From Anaerolinea sp. (GTDB lineage: Bacteria; Chloroflexota; Dehalococcoidia; Tepidiformales; Tepidiformaceae), in assembly GCA_013822275.1 (NCBI GenBank), contig PNKC01000027.1, positions 1 to 33,992 on the forward strand: a DNA stretch of 33,992 nucleotides, written 5' to 3'. Below, one piece after another: positions 8,328 through 13,919 of this stretch (position 1 is the stretch's first letter; each line of letters begins with the position of its first letter). The notes below the pieces were generated by a model. It searched no databases. It had not been told where the DNA came from and worked only from the letters and a program-made list of their open reading frames with translations. The position numbers were made by a program, and so were the translations under genes.

Positions 8328-9298
8328 TGGCTGGCGCACACGTCCAGGTCCGCGAACTTTCGCGCTGCTTCCGGCTTGGGTCCGAAGAAGTGTGGGCTCT
8401 CCGTGGCGTCTCCCTCGATGTGCCCGCGGGCGAATTCCTCGCGCTCGTCGGCCGTTCGGGGTCGGGCAAAACGACGCTCCTGAACCTGGTCGCGGGCCTC
8501 GATCGCCCGACGGCGGGCGAAGTGGAGCTGGACGGCCAGCGTGTGGACCAGATGAGCGAGCGCGAACTCACACTCATGCGGCGCAAGAACGTTGGCTTCA
8601 TCTTCCAGTCTTTCGGACTTCTTCCGTTGCTTTCGGCCCATGAGAACGTCGAACTGCCGCTGCGCATCGCTGGATTCAAGCACGCGGACCGTGTCGCGCG
8701 GGCGAAACGCGCACTGGAAATCGTCGGCCTCACGCGGCGCGCCGACCACCGCCCCTATGAGCTTTCGGGCGGCGAACAGCAGCGCGCCGCGATCGCCCGC
8801 GCCATCGCCACGGAGCCTTCGCTCATCCTGGCCGACGAACCAACCGGCGAGCTGGACTCGGCTACCGCAACGGCCGTCCTCGGCCTGCTCAAGCAGCTCG
8901 CGCGCGAGCAGGGCATCACGGTCATCGCATGTACGCACGACAGGATCGTGATGGACATGGCGGATCGCGTGGAGGAACTCGCGGACGGGCAGTTGGTGAC
9001 AGGCGCCCACGGCGAAGTCTGGGGCCACGTCCAGGCGAAGCCGCTGAGCCCATTCGCGGCCGCCCACCCGGACCGCGAACACACGACGGCGCGCGTCTCG
9101 TCGCTGGTGGGTGGGGACCTCAGCCAGTTCGGCCCGAAGACGGAACTCACACCCGCGAACAAAGCGCCGCTGCCCGTGGAGCGCGTGCCGGCGGGGCCCG
9201 AACGCGAGCCGGCGGCCACGGAAAACGCGAACGGCACAAGGCCGGCGGACGAGGGCGAGGCGGACGCCGCCGATCGCTGGGCCCGCCCGCAGCGCTAA
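8327..9298 (+). CDS. ABC transporter ATPase (MacB/LolD type), second subunit
   Basis: This 323-residue ATPase has Walker A GRSGSGKTT (42-50), Q-loop FIFQSF (from 91), signature LSGGEQQR (146-153), Walker [13 protein letters not shown] (from 166) and switch region IACTHD. The last roughly 85 residues after the ATPase core are rich in Ala, Pro, Glu and Arg and look disordered. It does not share the AbrB-like tail of the upstream ATPase. The two distinct ATPases directly behind a duplicated FtsX permease suggest a heterodimeric engine, although two separate transporters sharing a permease cannot be excluded. The stop TAA overlaps the stop of the convergent threonine dehydratase gene by four bases; no terminator hairpin is evident there. 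Confidence 0.88.
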   Translation: MAGAHVQVRELSRCFRLGSEEVWALRGVSLDVPAGEFLALVGRSGSGKTTLLNLVAGLDRPTAGEVELDGQRVDQMSERELTLMRRKNVGFIFQSFGLLPLLSAHENVELPLRIAGFKHADRVARAKRALEIVGLTRRADHRPYELSGGEQQRAAIARAIATEPSLILADEPTGELDSATATAVLGLLKQLAREQGITVIACTHDRIVMDMADRVEELADGQLVTGAHGEVWGHVQAKPLSPFAAAHPDREHTTARVSSLVGGDLSQFGPKTELTPANKAPLPVERVPAGPEREPAATENANGTRPADEGEADAADRWARPQR

Positions 9299-10284
9299 CC
9301 GTCCAGGGTCGTTGACTCGTTGAGGATCCCGCAGAGCACGTCCGCATCCACGTTCCCGCCGGAAATGACGATGCCGACCCGCTTCCCGCGGATGTCGCCG
9401 AGGCGGCCGGAGAACAGAAGCGCGACCGGGACGGCGCCCGTCGGCTCCACCACCAGCTTCATCCGCTGGACGAGGAACCGCACGGCGGAACGGATCTCAC
9501 CCTCGCTCACGGTCAGCATCTCGTCCACCATCGCGCGGACCTGAGCGAAGTTGTTCACGCCCGGCTGGCGAGTCCGTACACCGTCTGCGATGGTTTCGGG
9601 CGGTTCGATGAGCACGCGTTCCCCGCGCTGCAGGCTCAACACCCAGTCATTGGCCACTTCCGGTTCGACGCCGATGATGCGCGCGCCCGGGCACTTCGCC
9701 CGCACGGCAGTGGCACAGCCCGAGAGCAACCCGCCGCCGCCCGTGGGCGCGAGGAAGATATCCAGCTCCCCGACCTCCTCCAGCAGTTCCAGCGCCGCCG
9801 TCCCCTGCCCGGCCATGATCAGAGGGTGGTCGAACGCCGGGATGAAGGTCACGTCGCGCGTTCCTTTGATGCGCTTCGCTGCGTCGTCCGGGTGCTCGTG
9901 CATGCGCGGGTAGTGCAGCACCTCCGCCCCGTAGCCGATGGTGGCGTTCAACTTCGATATGGGCGCGTCATCCGGCATGATGATCGTGGCCGGGATGCCG
10001 AATTCGCGGGCCGCAAGGGCGACGCCCTGGGCATGGTTCCCTGACGAAATCGCCAGCACGCCCTTCGCCCGCACCTCCGGCGCCAGGCTGGCCACGAAGT
10101 TGTACGCACCCCTGAATTTGAACGCACCGCCGCGCTGAAAGTTCTCGCACTTGAAGAAAACCGTCGCGCCGGTGAGTGAGTCAACCGTCCGCGAAGTCAT
10201 CACCGGCGTCCTGCGGGCCACGCCCTCAATCCGCCTGGCGGCCGCGGCGATGTCGTCGAACGATATGGGAAGCGGGTCAGTCAT
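9295..10284 (-). CDS. Threonine ammonia-lyase (threonine/serine dehydratase), short form
   Basis: This is a fold-type II PLP enzyme of 329 residues that deaminates L-threonine to 2-oxobutanoate, or L-serine to pyruvate. The PLP lysine is Lys56 in GGAFKFRGA. The substrate loop is SSGNHAQG (80-87), and the phosphate-binding glycine loop is PTGGGGLLSG (180-189). There is no C-terminal ACT-like regulatory domain, so it resembles the catabolic TdcB form or serine racemase-like enzymes rather than feedback-regulated IlvA. The ATG at 10284 lies 9 bases after the hicB stop on the same strand, so it may be co-transcribed with hicAB. Substrate choice between threonine and serine cannot be settled from sequence. 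Confidence 0.88.
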   Translation of the reverse strand: MTDPLPISFDDIAAAARRIEGVARRTPVMTSRTVDSLTGATVFFKCENFQRGGAFKFRGAYNFVASLAPEVRAKGVLAISSGNHAQGVALAAREFGIPATIIMPDDAPISKLNATIGYGAEVLHYPRMHEHPDDAAKRIKGTRDVTFIPAFDHPLIMAGQGTAALELLEEVGELDIFLAPTGGGGLLSGCATAVRAKCPGARIIGVEPEVANDWVLSLQRGERVLIEPPETIADGVRTRQPGVNNFAQVRAMVDEMLTVSEGEIRSAVRFLVQRMKLVVEPTGAVPVALLFSGRLGDIRGKRVGIVISGGNVDADVLCGILNESTTLDG

Positions 10285-10293
10285 GAGGGCATT

Positions 10294-10773
10294 CTACTCG
10301 TAGGCTGCCTTCTCCTCGGCCACCTGCCGCTGCTCCACGTTTGCCGTCGGCGACGCGGACAGCGCAGCCTCCAGCTTCCGCTCGACGCGCGCCTGGGCAT
10401 CGCCGCGCGACAGGAGCATCGTCACGTACTGGTTCAGGCTGACGCCGTCCGCCTCGGCGCTCTCCGCCAGCTTGCGGTGCAGAGACTTCGGGATCCGCAG
10501 GTTGAACTTCCCGCTGTGCTCCTCGGGGTAGGTGGGCAGAGGGATCGAATGCCCATCCTCGTACTCGCCCTCAATCCAGAGTTCCCGAATCTCTTTGACG
10601 ATCCATGGCACGTCGTTGAGATCGTCGGTCTGGGACATGCATCCCGGAAGATCGGGGAATATGATCACGTACCCCCCGCGAGGATCCGCGATGACCTCGA
10701 ACCTGTACTCGAGCCCGAGGTAGTACTCGAGCGGCTTCCGGGGCTCGTCATGGTCGAAGATGTCGTCATCCAT
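10294..10773 (-). CDS. hicB: HicB family antitoxin
   Basis: This 159-residue protein has an N-terminal HicB fold (about 18-80), with YRFEVIADPRGGYVIIFPDL followed by PGCMSQTDDL. A C-terminal ribbon-helix-helix region (about 88-125) has GKFNLRIPKSLHRKLAESAE and VSLNQYVTMLLSRG. In HicAB systems the N-terminal domain masks the HicA toxin and the ribbon-helix-helix domain binds the operator to repress the operon. The start ATG lies inside the end of the hicA reading frame (8-base overlap), so antitoxin translation is coupled to the toxin. The C-terminal tail of about 35 residues is Ala/Glu/Gln-rich and looks disordered. Confidence 0.88.
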   Translation of the reverse strand: MDDDIFDHDEPRKPLEYYLGLEYRFEVIADPRGGYVIIFPDLPGCMSQTDDLNDVPWIVKEIRELWIEGEYEDGHSIPLPTYPEEHSGKFNLRIPKSLHRKLAESAEADGVSLNQYVTMLLSRGDAQARVERKLEAALSASPTANVEQRQVAEEKAAYE

Positions 10774-11004
10774 CGAGATGCAGTTCCTCCAGAAGTTCGA
10801 TTATGTAGACCCGCTTTATCGTCTTCCCATGAGTGAGCGGGAGCGTGAAGCGTCTGCGGTGCGGATGCGCAAACGTGAGGTGGCTGCCACGCTGACGAAC
10901 CTCTTGATAGCCGTAGCCAACGAGAACGCGCCGGACATCCTCTAACCGCGCTTCAGCCGGCCCCGCCCGCAGTCGCGCGATCGCCTTTTTTCAAGTTGCG
11001 TCAT
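10766..11004 (-). CDS. hicA: HicA-type mRNA interferase toxin, needs -1 shift in an A6 run
   Basis: No single frame spans this gene. Reading on the minus strand from ATG 11004 (behind GAGG, 7 bases upstream) gives MTQLEK, then hits a run of six A and would stop after 20 codons. A -1 shift at the run gives a 79-residue protein whose core GYGYQEVRQRGSHLTFAHP and later TLPLTHGKTIKRVYIIELL match the HicA double-stranded RNA-binding-like fold, with the catalytic His in GSH (His42). The 239-base span equals 80 codons with one base read twice. The zero frame of the toxin part has no ATG, GTG or TTG of its own. This could be transcriptional slippage or -1 frameshifting, a real inactivating deletion, or a homopolymer sequencing error. 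The stop overlaps the hicB start by 8 bases, as expected of an intact pair. Confidence 0.75.
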
Positions 11005-11021
11005 CCGGCCACCTCGTTACA

Positions 11022-11037
11022 GTACCACCGGCGGTAC
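11022..11037. promoter_or_regulatory. hicA: Operator candidate for hicAB
   Basis: GTACC-N6-GGTAC is a near-perfect 16-base palindrome and also part of a direct repeat of GTACCAC. It sits in the 40-base gap between purH and hicA, next to TACTGT (a TAnnnT -10 on the minus strand at 11019-11024). Ribbon-helix-helix HicB proteins bind such palindromes over the promoter. The assignment is by position and symmetry only. Confidence 0.45.
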
Positions 11038-11044
11038 CACTTGC

Positions 11045-12619
11045 CTAGTGCTTGAAGTGCCGCGTCCCCGTGAGCACCATCGTCACGCCGTACTTGTTGC
11101 AGCAGTCGATCCCGTCCTGGTCGCGCAGGCTGCCCCCCGGGTGGATGATCGCCGCGACCCCCGCCTGGCAGGCCTTCTCGATCGAGTCGCCCCAGGCGAA
11201 GGGGAAGAAGGCGTCGCTCGCGAGGACGGCACCCTTAACTTCGTCTCCGGCCTTCTCCATGGCGATCTCCACGCTCTTCACGCGGTTCGGCTGGCCGCTG
11301 CCCATGCCCAGCAGGCGCCCATCCTTGGCCACCGTGATGGCGTTGCTCTTCACGTGCTTCACGCAGCGCCAGGCGAACTTCAGGTCTTCCAGCTCCTGTG
11401 GTGAAGGCTGCCGGTCCGTGACGACCTTGAACTCGATGTCCTCCGGAGTGCGGTCGTCCGAATCCTGAACCAGCCAGCCACCGCCAACCTGCCGGAAGGC
11501 CACCCCACCGCGAGCCCGAGGTTGCGCTTCAAGGATGCGCAGGTCCTTAGACTTCCCCTTCAGCACCACCAGCCCCTCGGGCGTGTAGCCAGGCGAGACC
11601 ACGATTTCGTAGAACATCCTGGTCTCGCCGTCGTTCGGGTTGCGGAACTCGCGCAGCTCCTTCGCCAGCGCCTCGTCCACCACGCGGTTGAAGGCCACGA
11701 TGCCACCAAAGGCGCTTGTCGCGTCCGCTCGCACGGCCAGCCGGTAGGCCTCCAGCATGTCGTCGCGCGTCGCCACGCCGCAGGGGTTGGTGTGCTTCAC
11801 GATGACGCAGCTCGGCCCGGTGAAGTCGTTGACCGTGTTCCAGGCGGCATCGGCGTCCAGGTAGTTGTTGTAGGACATCTCCTTGCCGTGGTGCTGCACG
11901 GCAGTCGCGATGCCCCCGCGCCCGTGCTCCCGCAGCGACCGGTCCGTGTAGAACGCAGCGGTCTGGTGGGGGTTTTCGCCGTAGCGAAGCTCTTGCGAAA
12001 GTTCGAGCGGGATGGTCAGCGCCGGCGGCGGCACTTCAGCGTTGTCCTGCGCCCAGAGCCATTCCGAGACTGCGCTGTCGTAGCTGGCGACGTGCTGGAA
12101 CGCCTTCCACGCCAGCTGGCGGCGCATCGCGTCGTCCACGCCATTCGTCCAGAGAGCTTCGAGGATTGGGGTGTAGTCAGCGGGGTCGACCACCACGATC
12201 ACATCGCGATGGTTCTTCGCCGCGGCGCGCAGCATCGTCGGGCCGCCGATGTCGATGTTCTCGATGCCTTCTTCGAACGGCACTCCGCCGGGCTTCGTCA
12301 CCGTCGCGTAGAACGGGTAGAGGTTGCAGCAAACGAGGTCGATGGTCCCGATCTTGTGACTCTTCAGGGCCGACAGGTGCTCCGGCAGGTCGCGCCGCGC
12401 GAGGATGCCGCCGTGGACCACCGGGTGGAGCGTCTTCACGCGCCCGTCCAGCATCTCCGGGAAGCCGGTCAGGTCTTCAACCTTGCCGACGTTAATCTCG
12501 GCCTTCTTCAGGGTGGCGTAGGTGCCACCGGTGGAAGAGAGGTCCCAGCCGAGGCCTTCAAGCCCCCTGGCGAAGTCTTCGATGCCAGTCTTGTCGTAAA
12601 CGCCGAGCAGTGCGCGCAC
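11045..12619 (-). CDS. purH: Bifunctional AICAR formyltransferase / IMP cyclohydrolase PurH
   Basis: PurH performs the last two steps of purine synthesis, formylating AICAR (ZMP) and closing the ring to IMP. The 524-residue length is normal. The N-terminal MGS-like IMP cyclohydrolase domain starts ALLGVYDKTG and contains STGGTY, DGRVKTLHP (59-66), NLYPF and NIDIGGPTMLRAAAKNH. The C-terminal formyltransferase domain carries LRYGENPHQTAAFY, the catalytic VKHTNPCG (Lys275, His276), SDAFFPF and the end block IHPGGSLRDQD. The start is GTG 12619 behind GAAGGGG. Upstream on the same strand lies a ZTP riboswitch, which senses the PurH substrate; purH is therefore very likely switched on when ZMP/ZTP accumulates. 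hicAB and the dehydratase follow closely downstream. Confidence 0.97.
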   Translation of the reverse strand: MRALLGVYDKTGIEDFARGLEGLGWDLSSTGGTYATLKKAEINVGKVEDLTGFPEMLDGRVKTLHPVVHGGILARRDLPEHLSALKSHKIGTIDLVCCNLYPFYATVTKPGGVPFEEGIENIDIGGPTMLRAAAKNHRDVIVVVDPADYTPILEALWTNGVDDAMRRQLAWKAFQHVASYDSAVSEWLWAQDNAEVPPPALTIPLELSQELRYGENPHQTAAFYTDRSLREHGRGGIATAVQHHGKEMSYNNYLDADAAWNTVNDFTGPSCVIVKHTNPCGVATRDDMLEAYRLAVRADATSAFGGIVAFNRVVDEALAKELREFRNPNDGETRMFYEIVVSPGYTPEGLVVLKGKSKDLRILEAQPRARGGVAFRQVGGGWLVQDSDDRTPEDIEFKVVTDRQPSPQELEDLKFAWRCVKHVKSNAITVAKDGRLLGMGSGQPNRVKSVEIAMEKAGDEVKGAVLASDAFFPFAWGDSIEKACQAGVAAIIHPGGSLRDQDGIDCCNKYGVTMVLTGTRHFKH

Positions 12620-12625
12620 AGTGAT

Positions 12626-12668
12626 ACCCCTTCGAGCTGCAAGGTGACGGCGTGCCGAGGGAAGGGGT
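12626..12668 (-). promoter_or_regulatory. purH: Possible Shine-Dalgarno-sequestering stem before purH
   Basis: In the purH leader, ACCCCTTC (12668 down to 12661) is perfectly complementary to GAAGGGGT (12633 down to 12626). The second arm contains the purH ribosome binding site, 6-8 bases before GTG. The loop is 27 bases. Such a stem would block translation and is a plausible expression platform for the upstream ZTP aptamer. Confidence 0.45.
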
Positions 12669-12701
12669 GGGGAGAAATGCCGGGGGCCGGACCCGATGCA
12701 G

Positions 12702-12729
12702 CACTCAGCACTCCGTACTCAGCACTTGG
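12702..12729. repeat. Four degenerate 7-base repeats (CACTCAG)
   Basis: Four consecutive heptamers read CACTCAG, CACTCCG, TACTCAG, CACTTGG on the plus strand. They lie between the ZTP aptamer and the purH start. They resemble the short tandemly repeated heptamers known from other bacterial intergenic regions. A second heptamer array of unrelated sequence occurs at 30222. Confidence 0.6.
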
Positions 12730-12810
12730 ATCGGCCCAGGCGAGCGACCATTCGTAGCAGCCGGGCTCCCTCGCGGTACTCCGCGTCTCGCCAGTAACCC
12801 GACGGGCTGA
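12728..12810 (-). ncRNA. ZTP riboswitch (pfl motif) upstream of purH
   Basis: Read on the minus strand, the leader contains the three hallmark blocks of the pfl motif in order: ACTGGCG (12795-12789), GGGAGC (12770-12765) and CGCCTGGGC (12742-12734). P1 forms from CAGCC (12809-12805) and GGCTG (12762-12758). P2 is GCGG-agta-CCGC between the first two blocks. P3 pairs GGTCG with CGATC around the CGCCTGGGC loop, whose bases make the known pseudoknot. The class binds ZMP/ZTP and activates folate and purine genes; purH starting about 110 bases downstream fits exactly. Confidence 0.88.
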
Positions 12811-12829
12811 TTGTAACACAGGGGGATCG

Positions 12830-13276
12830 CTACGGCCGGATGTCGGTCCAGGCGCTCGCGGCCACGAAACGGCCAATGTGTCCGACATTCGTGGTCGCGA
12901 CCACCACCTCGTCGCCAGCGCTCTGGAGTTCCAGCGCGGTTGCGGCGAGGATGGCGTCGATATCCAGCGCTCTGTCGTCCGCGGTCGGACGCCCCACCTT
13001 GCGTGCGTCCGCCCAAAGCTGGGCTGCGCGGAGAAGCACCTGCGTTGTGACGGCGGCGTACGTCCACGCCTGTCCGAGCCGATCGAGGCGGTCAATCGCC
13101 GCATCATGTCCAAGCCGGAGCAGTTCCCGGCGAAGCTCATAGTCAACTATCTCGGGAATGGCCATCTCCAGGCCGCCGTCAAGAAGCCGACCGACCCACA
13201 GCATGGCTTCAACACCCCTGGCGGGATGAACGAGGAGTCCCAGGGGCCCGCTGTCGAGCACGACGACGCGGCTCAT
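12830..13276 (-). CDS. PIN domain ribonuclease toxin (VapC-like)
   Basis: This 148-residue protein begins VVVLDSGPLGLLVHP, where the Asp in the first strand is the first PIN active-site acid. It continues with a central Glu in EIVDYELRREL and ends with DIDAILAATAL and VVVATTNVGHIGRF, which supply the later acids and the final strand. PIN toxins cleave RNA, often tRNA. The upstream gene overlaps by ATGA (13273-13276) and has the size and position of its antitoxin. The stop lies about 20 bases before the ZTP riboswitch, with no clear terminator in between, so read-through into purH is possible. Confidence 0.85.
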   Translation of the reverse strand: MSRVVVLDSGPLGLLVHPARGVEAMLWVGRLLDGGLEMAIPEIVDYELRRELLRLGHDAAIDRLDRLGQAWTYAAVTTQVLLRAAQLWADARKVGRPTADDRALDIDAILAATALELQSAGDEVVVATTNVGHIGRFVAASAWTDIRP

Positions 13277-13554
13277 CGAAACAGAGGCCGCTCCTGCCGC
13301 TCCTCATCGAACGCCTTCGCAAACTCGTCCCACTGCGCGTCGGTCATCACCGGCTCCTCCGCGCGCCACTGATCAATGAGTGCGCGCGCAGCCTCTCGGT
13401 CCATGCGATGCCGTACGATCGGCTGCCCCGGCTGATGAGCGCTACCTCGCTGCTCGCTTTCGCCAGTCCGCAACCGGATGCGCTCAAACCATGCCCTCGC
13501 CTCTTCCTCGGGCAGGTCATCGACCAGCGCTCGCAGATCTTCCTTCGCAGACAC
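13273..13554 (-). CDS. Putative antitoxin of the PIN toxin
   Basis: A 93-residue, charged, mainly helical protein coded directly upstream of the PIN toxin and overlapping it by four bases. The N-terminal block (KEDLRALVDDLPEEEARAWF) and C-terminal block (MTDAQWDEFAKAFDEERQER) resemble antitoxins of PIN pairs, with an acidic tail suited to wrapping the toxin. I do not recognise a named DNA-binding fold with certainty. The start is GTG 13554; TAAGCT lies 6 bases upstream on the coding strand, a leaderless-type -10 position. The function is inferred from context. Confidence 0.65.
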   Translation of the reverse strand: MSAKEDLRALVDDLPEEEARAWFERIRLRTGESEQRGSAHQPGQPIVRHRMDREAARALIDQWRAEEPVMTDAQWDEFAKAFDEERQERPLFR

Positions 13555-13603
13555 GCATCCAGCTTACCCGATACGAAAGTCCAATGGGCTACCCGGTGGT
13601 CGA

Positions 13604-13619
13604 TTCCCGCACTCGGGAA
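13604..13619. promoter_or_regulatory. Inverted repeat upstream of the PIN antitoxin gene
   Basis: TTCCCG-CACT-CGGGAA is a perfect 6-base inverted repeat 50 bases before the antitoxin start. It could be an operator of the toxin-antitoxin pair, or a weak terminator of the small gene upstream; no T run follows on either strand. Confidence 0.3.
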
Positions 13620-13652
13620 CCGACTACCCCACGCCACGCTGTCCGCCGCGCC

Positions 13653-13847
13653 CTACCGGATATTCCCGATCGAGTTCTTCACTGTGTCGTGCCGCGTCTT
13701 CAGGGCCGCCGAGGCCGCATCGTCAGATTCCTCGTCGGGAGTCTCCGCCGACTCCCGAACCACGCCCCGGTCATCGTCGAGCGAGACGGTGTTTCCCGTG
13801 CGGGTCCTGCCCGCGGCCATTGCTTGTCCGGTTTCCTTTTCGCCCAT
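13653..13847 (-). CDS. Small acidic hypothetical protein
   Basis: This is a 64-residue hydrophilic protein, rich in Asp, Glu, Thr and Ala, starting MGEKETGQAM and ending NSIGNIR. I do not recognise a family. The start at 13847 is supported by a full AGGAGG (13858-13853) five bases upstream and a TATGAT -10 (13883-13878) before that. A longer reading from ATG 13904 would add 19 residues but has a weaker ribosome site and would begin upstream of the -10. The sequence looks disordered. It lies between the P-type ATPase and the PIN pair on the same strand. Confidence 0.5.
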   Translation of the reverse strand: MGEKETGQAMAAGRTRTGNTVSLDDDRGVVRESAETPDEESDDAASAALKTRHDTVKNSIGNIR

Positions 13848-13919
13848 GCCATCCTCCTGGCCGCCCTTGAGTTGAGCATCATACTCCGTCGGAATCGACG
13901 CCATCCTGACGTGAGCCGG

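Noticed and set aside
10760..10945. A 61-codon open frame on the plus strand beside hicB
   Set aside because: It is the shadow of the frameshifted hicA on the minus strand, whose HicA motifs are clear.
11522..12757. A 411-codon open frame on the plus strand
   Set aside because: Antisense to purH and its riboswitch leader, both of which are well supported.
12830..13554. Remnant of a mobile element or genomic island around the toxin pairs
   Set aside because: No transposase, integrase, tRNA-flanked repeat or change in base composition is visible; the two toxin pairs are simply packed between core genes.
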